Made by a program: the position numbers and the translations under genes
Shown here: positions 47,752 through 57,621 of the stretch, piece by piece
Numbering within the stretch: position 1 is the first letter of the stretch
Layout: each line of letters opens with the position of its first letter
The notes under the pieces: generated by a model
What the model was told of the DNA's origin: nothing
Database searches by the model: none
Seen by the model: only the letters and a program-made list of their open reading frames with translations
Assembly: GCA_963811885.1 (NCBI GenBank)
Contig: CAWETB010000002.1
Span: forward strand, 310,001-374,000
Direction of reading: 5' to 3'
From: Gaiellasilicea sp963811885
Lineage (GTDB): Bacteria; Actinomycetota; Thermoleophilia; Gaiellales; Gaiellaceae
DNA: 64,000 bases

Positions 47752-48533
47752 GGGCAAAGGGACTGATCGCGGCCGGGGGCGAGGCCACCCGGCTCGGTGA
47801 GCTGACGCGCGTCGTCAACAAGCACCTGCTCCCGGTGGGCGACTGGCCGATGATCTTCTACCCGCTGCAGCTGCTCCAGCTCGCCGGCGTCGAGGAGGTG
47901 ATGATCGTCACCGGCCAGGGCCATGCGGGGCAGGTGATCGATCTGCTCGGCAACGGCCGGATGAGCCAGCGCGGGAGCACCGATCCGCTCTTCGACCTCG
48001 ATCTGACCTACAAGGTCCAGGTCGAGGCGGGCGGGATCGCGCAGGTCGTCGGCATGGCCGAGAGCTTCGCCGGCAACGACGATCTCGTCGTCTGCCTGGG
48101 CGACAACATCTTCGAGTACGCGGAGGCGGCGGCGATCCGCAGCTTCGTCGACGGCGACGACGGCGCGGCCGTGTTCGTGAAGGACGTGCCCGACCCGGAG
48201 CGCTTCGGCGTCGTCGTCTACGGCGAGGGCGAGCGCGTCGTCGACGTGGTCGAGAAGGCCGGCGTCGTCGACATGCGCTACGAGGCGCCGCCGTCGAGCG
48301 ACGCCGTCGTCGGTCTCTACTGCTACTCGCCGGACGTGTTCGAGCTGATCCGCGGGCTCGAGCCGTCCTCGCGTGGGGAGCTCGAGATCACCGACGTCAA
48401 CCGCCACTACGCCGAGAACGGCACGCTCGCGTGCCACCGCGTCACGGGCTGGTGGGAGGACGCGGGGACGCAGGACTCCCTGCGTGAGATCGGCGCTCTG
48501 ATCCAGCGCACGGGCGTCAACAAGCTTCCATGA
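47748..48533 (+). CDS. Sugar-1-phosphate nucleotidylyltransferase (RmlA-like)
   Basis: The 261-residue enzyme activates a sugar phosphate with a nucleotide, most likely glucose-1-phosphate to dTDP-glucose given rmlB, rmlC and rmlD nearby. Motifs: GLIAAGGEATRLGELTRVVNKHLLPVGDWPMIFYPL, VCLGDNIFE (metal Asp), DPERFGVVVYGEGERVVDVVEKA and GWWEDAGTQDSL. It is about 30 residues shorter than standard RmlA and the GGxGTR loop reads GGEATR, so I withhold the gene name. It starts inside the YczE-like stop and overlaps rmlC by 4 bases. Confidence 0.85.
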   Translation: MRAKGLIAAGGEATRLGELTRVVNKHLLPVGDWPMIFYPLQLLQLAGVEEVMIVTGQGHAGQVIDLLGNGRMSQRGSTDPLFDLDLTYKVQVEAGGIAQVVGMAESFAGNDDLVVCLGDNIFEYAEAAAIRSFVDGDDGAAVFVKDVPDPERFGVVVYGEGERVVDVVEKAGVVDMRYEAPPSSDAVVGLYCYSPDVFELIRGLEPSSRGELEITDVNRHYAENGTLACHRVTGWWEDAGTQDSLREIGALIQRTGVNKLP

Positions 48534-48997
48534 TCGAGGGCCTGTTCCGGATCCCGCTCCGCCGCTTCGAGGACGAGCGCGGCTGGTTCGCCGAGATCCG
48601 GCGCGAGTCGCTGCTGCCGAAGCAGACACGGCAGACGAACCTCTCCTTCTCGCGGAAGGGCGTTCTCCGCGGCCTCCACTACCACGAGCGGGGCCAGGAC
48701 GACCTCTTCGTCTGCCTGCAGGGCATGGCGCGGGTCGTCGTGCTCGACCGCGAGAGCGGCGAGACCTTCACGGAGGACATCGGCGACGACAACCCGGTCG
48801 CGATCTACATCCCGGGCCGGCACGCGCACGGCTTCGAGGCGCTCACCGATCTGTACTTCTGCTACCACGTCACCGAGGAGTACGACCCCGCCGATCCGGA
48901 CGAGCAGGGGATCTGCTGGGCCGACCCGCGCGTGAAGCACCTCTGGAGCACGGACACGCCGCTCCTCTCCGAGCGGGACCTGCAGGCGTGTACCTAG
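48530..48997 (+). CDS. rmlC: dTDP-4-dehydrorhamnose 3,5-epimerase-like cupin
   Basis: The 155-residue cupin has FEDERGWFAEIRRESLLP, TNLSFSRKGVLRGLHYHERGQDDL (catalytic His region), VVVLDRESGETF and IPGRHAHGFEAL. In the rhamnose route it epimerises C3 and C5 of the keto sugar. It is about 25 residues shorter than the usual RmlC but the order of motifs and the operon position support it. It overlaps rmlD by 10 bases. Confidence 0.85.
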   Translation: MIEGLFRIPLRRFEDERGWFAEIRRESLLPKQTRQTNLSFSRKGVLRGLHYHERGQDDLFVCLQGMARVVVLDRESGETFTEDIGDDNPVAIYIPGRHAHGFEALTDLYFCYHVTEEYDPADPDEQGICWADPRVKHLWSTDTPLLSERDLQACT

Positions 48998-49791
48998 TCA
49001 CGGGCGCCGGCGGGCAGCTCGGCCGAGCGCTCGCCGAGGAGTTCTCCGCAGACGGCGTCACGGCGCTGACGCGCGCCGAATGGGACGTGGAGCTACCGCC
49101 TCCGGACGGGCTCGAGGCGCCCGACATCGCCCTCCACGCCGCTGCCTGGACGAACGTGGACGGCGCCGAGTCGGATCCACAGGCCGCCGCCGCCGTCAAC
49201 GTGGGCGGGACGGCGAACGTCGCCGCTCTCGGCGCGCCGCTCGTCTACTACTCGACCGACTACGTCTTCGACGGCCGAGCGCAGGAGCCGTACGTCGAGT
49301 CGGACGGGCCGAATCCGCAGTCCGCCTACGGGCGGACGAAGCTCCACGGCGAGGCCGCGGCGGGCGAGCGGGCGTGGATCGTCCGCTCCTCGTGGCTCTT
49401 CGGCCCGACCGGCAACAACTTCGTCCGCACGATGCTGCGGCTCGGCGAGGAGCGGGACGAGGTCGCGGTCGTCGACGACCAGCGGGGGTCGCCGACCTAC
49501 GTCGGCCACCTCGCCGCGGCGACGCGTCAGGTCCTGCTCCTGCCGCACGGCGTCTACCACGTCGCCGCCGAAGGCGACGCGACCTGGGCCGACTTCGCCG
49601 AGGCGATCTTCGAGGAGGCCGGCCTCGAGACGGAGGTCCGCCGGATCACGACGGCCGAGCTCGCGCGTCCGGCGCCGCGCCCGGCCTACTCGGTGCTGCG
49701 GAGCGAGAAGGGCGCGCCGACGCTGCCGCACTGGCGCGAAGGCCTTCGCGAGACGATCGCCGCCATCCGGGCCGGGGCCGTCAGCGAATAG
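48988..49791 (+). CDS. rmlD: dTDP-4-dehydrorhamnose reductase
   Basis: The 267-residue extended SDR makes dTDP-L-rhamnose. LVTGAGGQLGRALAEEF at the N-terminus, HAAAWTNVDGAESDP, VYYSTDYVFDGRA, the Tyr-Lys pair in SAYGRTKLHGE, and RSSWLFGPTGNNFVRTML are all diagnostic. It starts at GTG 48988 inside the end of rmlC. Rhamnose would feed cell-wall or exopolysaccharide assembly. Confidence 0.94.
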   Translation: MYLVTGAGGQLGRALAEEFSADGVTALTRAEWDVELPPPDGLEAPDIALHAAAWTNVDGAESDPQAAAAVNVGGTANVAALGAPLVYYSTDYVFDGRAQEPYVESDGPNPQSAYGRTKLHGEAAAGERAWIVRSSWLFGPTGNNFVRTMLRLGEERDEVAVVDDQRGSPTYVGHLAAATRQVLLLPHGVYHVAAEGDATWADFAEAIFEEAGLETEVRRITTAELARPAPRPAYSVLRSEKGAPTLPHWREGLRETIAAIRAGAVSE

Positions 49792-49797
49792 ATCTGC

Positions 49798-50268
49798 GTG
49801 GCCGGCTACTCGTTCCTCACGACCTGGATCCTCGGCGCGCCCCGGGAGGACGTCTGGGACGCGATCTACGAGATCGAGCGGTGGCCGAGCTGGTGGCGCG
49901 GGGTCAAGCGCGTCGACAAGCTCGAGCACGGCAACGGTGACGGGGTCGGCGCGCTCTACCGCCACGAGTGGCGCAGCGTCATTCCCTATCCCGTTCGCTT
50001 CGAGACGCGGATCACGGGCATCGAGCGTCCGTTCCTGATCGAGGCAAAGGCCGACGGCGAGCTGGCCGGCACCGGTCGGTGGCGGTTCTTCGACGGCCGC
50101 GAGACGGCGGTCACGTACGAGTGGAACGTGCACACGACCCGGCCGTGGATGAACCTGCTCGCCCCGATCGCGCGGCCCGTCTTCCGCTGGAATCACAACG
50201 TCGTCATGCACCAGGGCGGCCGAGGACTGGCCGATTTGCTGGGGGCGACGCTGCTGGCCGTCACGTAA
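49798..50268 (+). CDS. SRPBCC-fold (START-like) polyketide cyclase/lipid-binding protein
   Basis: The 156-residue protein shows the SRPBCC pattern: FLTTWILGAPREDVWDAIYEIERWPSWWRGVK at the start, a central beta sheet (VRFETRITGIERPFLIEAKADGEL), and a C-terminal helix that begins RPVFRWNHNVVMHQGG. These proteins bind hydrophobic ligands; a specific one cannot be named. It sits between rmlD and rmlB, 6 and 10 bases away, and is probably co-transcribed with the rhamnose genes. Confidence 0.82.
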   Translation: MAGYSFLTTWILGAPREDVWDAIYEIERWPSWWRGVKRVDKLEHGNGDGVGALYRHEWRSVIPYPVRFETRITGIERPFLIEAKADGELAGTGRWRFFDGRETAVTYEWNVHTTRPWMNLLAPIARPVFRWNHNVVMHQGGRGLADLLGATLLAVT

Positions 50269-50278
50269 CCTGAGCGCG

Positions 50279-51285
50279 ATGCGCGTGCTCGTCACCGGCG
50301 GGGCCGGGTTCATCGGCTCCCACTTCGCCAAGCGGCTCCAAGCTGCGGGCGACGACGTTCGCGTGCTCGACAAGCTGACGTACTCGGGCAACCCGGCGAA
50401 CCTCGACGGCACCGGGATCGAGCTCGTCGTCGGCGACATCTGCGACGCCGAGGCGGTCGCCGAGGCCGCCGCCGGCTGCGACGCGATCGTCAACTTCGCC
50501 GCCGAGACCCACGTCGACCGCTCGATCCTCGGCGCCGGCCGAGTTCATCCAGACGAACGTCGCCGGCGCGCAGGTGCTGCTCGACCAGGCGCGCGCAGCC
50601 GGCGCGCGGCTCGTCCACGTCTCGACGGACGAGGTCTACGGCGACCTCGCCGCAGGCGTGCTCCTCGGTCGAGGACGATCCGCTCCGCCCGTCGAGCCCG
50701 TACTGCGCCGCCAAGGCCGGCGGCGACCTGCAGGTGCTCGGCGTACGGTCGCGGACGTACGGCGTCGACGCGCTCGATCACCCGCGGCTCGAACACGTAC
50801 GGGCCGTTCCAGTATCCCGGAGAAGCTGCTCCCGCTCTTCGTCGACGAACGCGCTCGACGGCGAGCCGCTGCCGATGTACGGCGACGGCAACCAGGTTCG
50901 CGACTGGCTCTTCGTCGAGGACCACTGCGCCGGGATCGAGCTCGCGCTGCGCGAGGGCGGCGCCGGCGAGGTCTACAACATCGGCGGCGGCGAAGAGGCG
51001 ACGAACCTCGAGATCACGGAGCTCGTCCTCGAGCACACGGGCGCCGACGAGTCGCTCGTCCGCCGCGTCGAGGACCGCGCCGGCCACGACCGCCGCTACT
51101 CGCTCGACACGACGAAGGCTCGCGCGGCGCTCGGCTGGGCGCCGCGGACGCCGCTCGCCGAGGGCTTCGCGCTGACGGTCGCCTGGTACAGCGACCAACC
51201 GCGACTGGTGGGAGCCGATCAAGAGTCGGGCGGCTACCGCGAGTACTACGAGCGGCAGTACGCCGCGCGGCTCGCCGGCTCCTAG
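50279..51285 (+). CDS. rmlB: dTDP-glucose 4,6-dehydratase (about eight extra bases)
   Basis: First committed step from dTDP-glucose. VLVTGGAGFIGSHFAKRL, FAAETHVDRSI, VHVSTDEVYGDL, SPYCAAKAGGD (Tyr-Lys), RGSNTYGPFQYPEKLLPLF and NRDWWEPIKSGG-type end are visible, but spread over three frames. Extra bases lie near 50537, 50661, 50774, 50817, 50848 and 51196, plus two near 51222. Corrected length is about 332 residues. Most sites are third-position doublets (GCC/G, GTG/C, CTC/G, CCC/G, GTC/G). A TAACCT box ends 7 bases before the ATG. The stop shares CTAG with the kinase gene. Confidence 0.85.
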
Positions 51286-52677
51286 CGCTCCCGCGCAGCT
51301 CCGCTTCGGCTTCCTTGCGCAGCTTGCTGATCTCCTTCCGCTTGCCCTGAACCTGCTCGGAGCGGTCGAGCAGCTCGACGACGCCGTCGCACTGGCCGAG
51401 CGCGCGCCGCGTGTACGCGAGGTTGTAGCTCGCGTACGCCTCGGCGAGCTCGCCGCTGCCCGCGAGCCCGGCGACCGCCTGCTCGAGCAGCGGCAGCGCC
51501 TCCTCGTAGCGCCCGGCCCGCATCAGCTCGAAGCCCTGGTCGTTGAGCTCGGACGGGCTTGCCGCAGGCCGGGGCGGCCGCGGTCGTGGTCGCCGGCGGC
51601 GTCGGGGCGGTCGTGACGGTCTGGACGACCGTCGTGCCCGGAAGCGTGACCGTCTTCTGCACCGTCACGGCGGCGCCGGCGGTGCGGTCGTCTCGCCACC
51701 GGCGTCGCCGTCGTCGCGGGCGAGGAGCGCCGCGGCGAGGACGCCGGCGACGAGCGCGCCGGCCGAGGAGCAGCAGGAGCAGCGGCACGCGTCTTCGGCC
51801 GCGTGCCGGCGGGACCGGGGGGATCGCGGCGACGCGTGTCGTCCCGGCCTCCCGGTCGAGAGCGTCGCGCAGCGCGTCGACGAAGTCGGCGGCGGTGGCG
51901 AACCGGTGCTCGGGCTCCTTCGCGAGGCCCGCGAGCGAGCACGTCGTCGAGCTCGCCGCGGCAGCGTCGGGATTCGAGGCCGACGCCGGCGGGATCGGCG
52001 CGCTCACGTGCGCCATCGCCTCCGCCGTCGAGGACTCACGCTCGAACGGACGCTTGCCGGTCAGGAGCTCGAAGGCGACGACCGCGAGCGCGTAGAGGTC
52101 GCTCGCAGGCGTGGCCCGCTCGCCGCGCGCCTGCTCGGGCGCCAGGTAGCCCGCGGTGCCGACGACCGTCCCGGCCTCGGTGAACGAGCCGAGGTCGGCC
52201 GCGCTCGCGACTCCGAAGTCGGCGACCTTGACGCGCTCGTCGTCGTCCAGCAGCAGGTTCGCCGGCTTGACGTCGCGGTGGACGATCCCGTTCGCGTGCG
52301 CGGCGTCGAGCGCCGCCGCGGCCTGGCCGAGCCAGTCGAGCGACGCGTCCGACCGGCTGCGCGCCGTCGCGCTCGAGCCGGTCGGCGAGCGAGCCGCCGG
52401 GGAGGTACTCCATCACGATGTAGGGGCGGCCGCCGTGCTCGCCGACGTCGAAGATCGTGACCGTGCTCGGCGCGTGCGAGAGCCGGGCCACGGCGAGCGC
52501 CTCGCGGGTGAAGCGGCCGCGGATCGCCTCGTTGTCGGCGAAGCGGCCCGCGAGCAGCTTGACCGCGACGATCCGCGCGAGGTCGGCGTCCTCGGCGCGG
52601 TAGACCTCGCCCATGCCGCCGCGCGCGATCAGCTCGGGGTTGCGGTACCGATCGGGAAGGTCGCTCTCGTCCACCAC
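51282..52677 (-). CDS. Membrane Ser/Thr protein kinase with extracellular TPR-like region (many frameshifts)
   Basis: An eukaryotic-type kinase: IARGGMGEVYRAED (Gly loop), VAVKLLAG (Lys), EYLPGGSLADRLE, GIVHRDVKPANLLL (catalytic loop), KVADFGVAS, GTAGYLAPEQARGE and ELLTGKRPFE. After it come a hydrophobic stretch (VPLLLLLL.. ALVAGVLAAALLA), a Thr-rich linker and a helical part (RYEEALPLLEQAVAGLAGSGELAEAYASYNLAYTRRALG) like TPRs. About eight or nine extra bases (near 52360, a triplet around 51940-51970, near 51770, 51690 and 51556, and one or two near the end) scatter it over three frames; the C-terminal end is uncertain. The family phosphorylates division and wall proteins. Confidence 0.8.
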
Positions 52678-52798
52678 GACGACGTGCCCCGGTCGCCGTG
52701 GATGAAAACGCGTCGAAGAGCGCTCCGCGAGTTGAAGGTTCGGTAAAGAAGCCCTGGATGCAGGCCAGGTTCAGCTAGCCTCGGCGTCGGGTCGCCCC

Positions 52799-54388
52799 AT
52801 GCGGCGGATGCTGCTCGCTCTCACCGGTCTTGGTCTCGCGCTCGCGGTTTCCGCGTCCGCGGGCGTCCGCGCACCCTCGCCCGCGCCGGCGGCCGTGACG
52901 GCGACGACCTTCCTCGTCAGCGGCCGCGGCTGGGGGCACGGCGTCGGCATGAGCCAGTACGGCGCCCTCGGCTACGCGCAGGACGGCTGGACGTACGACC
53001 AGATCCTGGGGCACTTCTACACCGGCGCCGAGCTCGGGCCGTCGCCGGTCGCCGGCGTGCGGGTCCTCCTCGCCGAGGCCAAGGGAAGCGTGACCGTCCG
53101 ATCCCCGGTGCCGTTCCGCGTGCGCGACGTCTTCGGGAAGACCTACGCCGCTGCCGGCCGGCGACGTCCCGCTCGGGCCGAAGCTGCGGGTCGCGATCAA
53201 CGGGACGCCGACCGAGCTCGCCGGCCCGATCCTCTTCCTGCCGGGCACGGCGCCGCTCGAGCTCGACCGGCCCTACCGCGGCCAGATCGCCGTCTCGGTG
53301 ACGGGCCAGAAGCTGGACGCGGTCAACGTCCTCGGCCTCGAGGCCGTACCTCCAGGGCGTCGTCGCGCAGGAGATGCCGAGCGCGTGGCCGGACGAGGCG
53401 CTGAAGGCACAGGCCGTCGCCGCGCGCTCCTACGCGCTCGCGCACCGGCTGAGCGGCAAGGCCTTCGACCTCTACGCCGACGTGCGCAGCCAGGTCTACG
53501 GCGGGATCGCGGGCGAGAGCGCTCGTACGACGGCCGCGGTCCAGGCGACAAAGGGGCAAGTGCTGCTCTGGGAGGGCAAGCCGATCGACGCGCTCTTCCA
53601 CTCGACCTCGGGCGGCACGACGCTCGACGCGGCGGAGGTCTTCGGCACGCCCGTGCCCTACCTCGTCGGGGTCGACGACCCCCACAGCGCGCTCTCGCCG
53701 GTCCATCGCTGGGGGCCGGTCGCGGTGGCGGAGGCGGCCCTGCGCAAGGGCCTCAAGTCCCGGGCGCCGGTGACCTCGCTCCGGCTGACGCGAGGGCCGT
53801 CAGGACGCGTGTCGACCGTGCAGGTGACGACACCGGCGGGAACGACGAAGGTCACCGGCGCGGCGCTCCGGCTTGCGGGCGGCCTGCGCTCGACCTGGAT
53901 CACGCAGCTCGTGACGATGTCGCTCGACGCGCCCGGGCGGGCCGGTCCGCTACGGCAAGACGGTGGCTCTGACCGGCCGGGCGAACGGGGTGAAGGGCGC
54001 GCTGCTGCAGCAGCGGGTCGACGGCGTCTGGACGAAGGTGGCCGGGCCTGCGCTGAAGGCGAACGTGAAGCTGCTGGCGCCTGCCAGCTTCCGGATCGCC
54101 GCCGGCAAGCTGGCGGGATCGGTGCTGAAGGTGCCGGTCGCGCCGCTGCTGACCGCGCGGCCGTCCGGACCGTTGACGGTGGCGGGAACGGTCAAGCCGC
54201 TGGCGCCCGGAGCGCCCGTCGAGCTCCAGCTCGAAACCGAGGGCGCGTGGTCGACGGTCGGTACGACGACGACCGGGGTCGAGGGGGAATACACGCTCGT
54301 GGCCGATCAGCCCGGGCGCTACCGCGCGAGGATCGCGCCCGTCCAGGGGTTCGCCGAGGGCCTCTCGGGCCAGATCGAGCTGCGGTGA
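52799..54388 (+). CDS. Secreted SpoIID/LytB-domain protein (three frameshifts)
   Basis: Corrected to about 528 residues: signal peptide (MLLALTGLGLALAVSASAG), FLVSGRGWGHGVGMSQYGALGYA, then the SpoIID domain core YLQGVVAQEMPSAWPDEALKAQAVAARSYAL and HSTSGGTTLDAAEVFG. SpoIID is a lytic transglycosylase on denuded glycan in spore formers; in Actinobacteria such proteins are wall hydrolases of unknown detail. A C-terminal Ig-like domain (VALTGRANGVKGALLQQ and after) follows. Extra bases near 53151, 53348 and 53941 (all GCC/G-type) break it. The stop overlaps the next gene (GTGA). Confidence 0.82.
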
Positions 54389-56000
54389 GGCGCATCGTGC
54401 TCGTGCTCGTCGGCGCGGCGCTGTTGGCGCCGCAGGCCGAGGCTGCCCGCTACGCGGTCGGCGTCGCGTCGCCGGCCGACCTGCCTGCTCTCCGCGCCGC
54501 GCTGCCGGGGACGGTGAGCCTGGCGCCGATCCCCGCGGTCGTGGTCGAGCGGGCGACCAAGCCGCGTCTGCGCGACCTTCCCGGCGCGGTCTACGTCGAA
54601 CGGCTCGGCACCCGCCGTGCGGCGTACGTCCCGAATGACGCGCTCGCGTCGAGGCAGTGGCACCTGGACTACAACCGGACGTTCGACTTCTGGGAGACGC
54701 CGACGATCCTGCCTGCAGTCCGCGTCGCCGTGATCGACTCCGGCATCGACGGCGACCATCCCGACTTCGCCGGCAAGATCGCCGAGGCGAAGTCGTTCGT
54801 CGGCGGCTCTGCCCGCGTCGACGAGGAAGGCCACGGCACGTTCGTCGCCGGTCTGATCGCGGCGGGCGTCAACAACACGGTCGGGATCGCCGGTGCCGCC
54901 TCCTCGGCCGAGCTCCTCGTCGCGAAGGTGGTCGACGGCAACGATCTGATCGACGTCGAGGCCGAGGTCAAGGCGATCCGCTGGGCGGTCGAGCACGATG
55001 CGCGCGTGATCAACATGAGCCTCGGCGGCTTCCGCGACCCGCGCGACCCCGACCGGGATGCGTTCTCGCCGCTCGAGGCACAGGCGGTCGGCTGGGCCCA
55101 CGGCAGGGGTGTCGTGATCGTGGCCGCGGTCGGGAACAACACCGACACGCCGCCACGGCCGTGGCCGTACGCGAGCTATCCAGCGGCGCTGCCGCACGTG
55201 CTCGGCGTCAGCGCGCTCGCGCGGGACGGCTCCGTCCCCGTCTTCTCGCACCGCGACAAGATCTACAACGACATCGCCGCGCCGGGCGTGGGCATCCTCT
55301 CGACCTTCCCGCGAGCCCTCACGGCGGAGACGAAGGACTGCCCGGAGCAGGGCTACTCGAGCTGCGCGCCCGACGACTTCCGCAAGGGCCAGGGCACGTC
55401 GTTCGCGGCGCCGCAGGTGAGCGCGGCGGCGGCGGTTCTGCTCGCGGTCAGGCCCAACCTGCGGCCCGAGCAGGTGACGGAGCTGCTGACGCGGACGGCG
55501 CACGATGTCAACGGCGCCACCGGCTGCCCCGGCTGCGCCACCCAGCGGGATCCGCTGACCGGCTGGGGCCGCCTCGACGTCAACGCCGCGCTGAAGCAGC
55601 TCCTGAGCGCAGGACCCCTCCGCGCGACCGGCTCGAGCCGAACGACGACGCCGCCGACGACGCTGCGGCCCTCTGGGGCAGGTCGAACCGGATCGACGCG
55701 ACGCTCGACTTCTGGGACGACCAGAACGACGTCTATGCGATCAAGCTCAAGCGTGGCCAGAAGGTCTTCGTCAGCGTCCGCGGTCCTGCAGGCACGGACA
55801 CGAACGTGATTCTCTGGCGGCCCGGGACCCGGCACGTCGACGACCTCGGCTCCCTCCGCCTCGTTGCCCGCCAGGCCGCCCGGCCCGGCCCGAACGAGTA
55901 CTTCTCGTACCGCGCGCGGAAGGCGGGGACGTACTACGTGCAGGTGAAGCTCGGCTCGCGCGGCAACGGCAAGTACACGCTCAAGCTCGTCAAGACGTAA
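54385..56000 (+). CDS. Secreted subtilisin-like serine protease with C-terminal PPC-like domain (frameshift near the end)
   Basis: An S8 protease of about 538 residues: signal peptide (IVLVLVGAALLAPQAEA), a short prodomain, catalytic Asp in VAVIDSGIDGDHPDF, His in EEGHGTFVAGLIAAG and Ser in GQGTSFAAPQVSAA. The oxyanion Asn is in AAVGNNTD. The last 120 residues form a pre-peptidase C-terminal domain (DRLEPNDDAAD, DVYAIKLKRGQKVFV, KAGTYYVQV) that is in another frame; the shift near 55612 needs one missing or two extra bases. The GTG overlaps the SpoIID-domain gene stop, so the two secreted proteins are co-expressed. Confidence 0.88.
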
Positions 56001-56006
56001 CGCGGG

Positions 56007-56654
56007 CTACTGGTTCTCGAGCAGTTCGTCGTCCGGGACGTCGCGGAGAACGCGCGCCGGGTTCCCGACGACGAGCTTGCGCGGCGGCACGTCCTTCGTG
56101 ACGACCGCACCCGCTCCCACGAAGGCCTCCTCGCCGATCTCGACCCCCGGGCAGAGGATGGCGCCGCCGCCGACGCGGGCGCCGCGGCGGATCGTCGGGC
56201 CCTTGATGTTGCCGAACCGCTTCTCCGTTCGGCCCATCCAGTTGTCGTTCGTCGTCACGACGCACGGCGCGATGAAGACGTTGTCCTCGAGCGTCGAGTA
56301 GGCGGTGATGTAGGCGTCGGCCTGGATCTTCGTCATGGCGCCGACCGTGGTGTCGTTCTCGATGTACGAGCCGCGGCCGAGAACGACGTCGTCGCCGACC
56401 TCGACGCGCTCGCGCACGCAGGACTGGTCGCCGAGGATGACGCGCGCGCCGATCGCCGAGCCGGCGAAGACGATCGCGCCGGTGGAGACGATCGTGCCGT
56501 CGCCGATCGTCGTCGGCGGCAGCGGCTCCCGCTTCGCGGTCGAGCGCGGCGACAGCGTCGGCTGCTTGCCGACGACCGCTCCCTCCAGCACCTTGACGCC
56601 CTCGCCGAGGACGGTCCCCTCGTAGACGATCGCGGTCGGGTGGATCTCAGCCAC
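56007..56654 (-). CDS. Hexapeptide-repeat acetyltransferase, WbpD-like
   Basis: The 215-residue left-handed beta-helix protein has the hexapeptide pattern through most of its length (TIGDGTIVSTGAIVFAGSAIG, NVFIAPCVVTTNDNWMGR, VGGGAILCPGVEIGEEAFVGAGAVVTKDVP). Next to WbpA- and WbpB-like genes it probably N-acetylates the 3-amino group of a UDP-aminouronic acid. It overlaps the oxidoreductase gene by 8 bases and lies downstream of it in the same unit. Confidence 0.87.
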   Translation of the reverse strand: MAEIHPTAIVYEGTVLGEGVKVLEGAVVGKQPTLSPRSTAKREPLPPTTIGDGTIVSTGAIVFAGSAIGARVILGDQSCVRERVEVGDDVVLGRGSYIENDTTVGAMTKIQADAYITAYSTLEDNVFIAPCVVTTNDNWMGRTEKRFGNIKGPTIRRGARVGGGAILCPGVEIGEEAFVGAGAVVTKDVPPRKLVVGNPARVLRDVPDDELLENQ

Positions 56655-57621
56655 GCAGGCTCTCGGTCAGCCGGTCGAGCGCCCGGACGACCATGGCGCC
56701 GTCCTCGGCGACGGCGCGCCGGTCGCCCTCGCCGCCGATCAGGTCGAGGAACGCCTGGCATTCGAGCCGCAGCGGCTCGGACGTGTCCACCTTCGGGATG
56801 TGGATGTCGCCGGTCCGGGTCTGCCACTCGCCGTACGCCGCGGACTGCCGCCACGGGCCCTTCTCGTACACGGTCACCTTGCGCTCGAGCTCCATGTCGT
56901 CGAAGACGACCATCTTCTCGTTGCCGACGACCGTCATCTTCCGCATCTTGTGCGGGTCGAGCCAGGACAGATGCATGTGCGCGATCTTCCCGGAGGGGAA
57001 GCGGAGGTAGCAGAAGACGACGTCCTCGACGCCCTTGTTGAGGAAGTCGCGGCCGTGCGCCGCCACCTCGACCGGGTCCTCGCCGATCAGCCAGAGGATC
57101 ACCGAGAGGTCGTGGACGCCGAGCGACCAGAGCGCGTTCTCGTTCGCGCGCACGATCCCGAGGTTCTGCCGGTTCGTGTAGACGCAGAGCACGTCGCCGA
57201 GCTCGCCCGAGTCGACGAGCTCCTTCAGCTTCCGCACGCCCGGGTGGTAGAGGAGCAGGTGCCCCGGCATCAGCACGAGATCCCGCTCGGCAGCCAGCGC
57301 CACGAGCTCGTCCATCTCCGCGCCCTTCATCGCCGGCGGCTTCTCGACGAGCACGTGCTTGCCGGCCTCGAGCGCCTGTTTCGCGAGCGCGTAGTGGGTC
57401 GGCACGGGCGTCGCGATCACGACCGCGTCCAGCTCCGGGTCGGCGAGCATCTCCTCGAACGTCGCCGTCACGCGGGCGCGGGGGTAGCGCGCGGCGAACG
57501 ACTCCCGCAGCTCCTCGTCGAAGTCGCACAGCCAGGCGAGGTCGGCGAGCTGATCGAAGTTCCGGGCCAGGTTCGGCCCCCAGTAGCCGAGCCCCACCAG
57601 CCCGACGGTGACGCGGCTCAC
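56647..57621 (-). CDS. Gfo/Idh/MocA-family oxidoreductase, WbpB-like
   Basis: The 324-residue enzyme has the N-terminal NAD fold GLVGLGYWGPNLARNF, then VVIATPVPTHYALAKQALEAGKHVLVEKPPA with the EKP lysine, and SLGVHDLSVILWLIGE with the active His. GYWGPN and the KPPA variant match proteins that oxidise UDP-GlcNAc uronate at C3. Overlap with both neighbours supports the pathway. The aminotransferase that should act between this step and the acetylation is absent from the window. Confidence 0.87.
   Translation of the reverse strand: MSRVTVGLVGLGYWGPNLARNFDQLADLAWLCDFDEELRESFAARYPRARVTATFEEMLADPELDAVVIATPVPTHYALAKQALEAGKHVLVEKPPAMKGAEMDELVALAAERDLVLMPGHLLLYHPGVRKLKELVDSGELGDVLCVYTNRQNLGIVRANENALWSLGVHDLSVILWLIGEDPVEVAAHGRDFLNKGVEDVVFCYLRFPSGKIAHMHLSWLDPHKMRKMTVVGNEKMVVFDDMELERKVTVYEKGPWRQSAAYGEWQTRTGDIHIPKVDTSEPLRLECQAFLDLIGGEGDRRAVAEDGAMVVRALDRLTESLRG

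Noticed and set aside
50279..52677. rmlB and the protein kinase as decayed pseudogenes
   Set aside because: All catalytic motifs are kept, shifts are almost all +1 at wobble-like positions, and there are no in-frame stops or deletions after correction.
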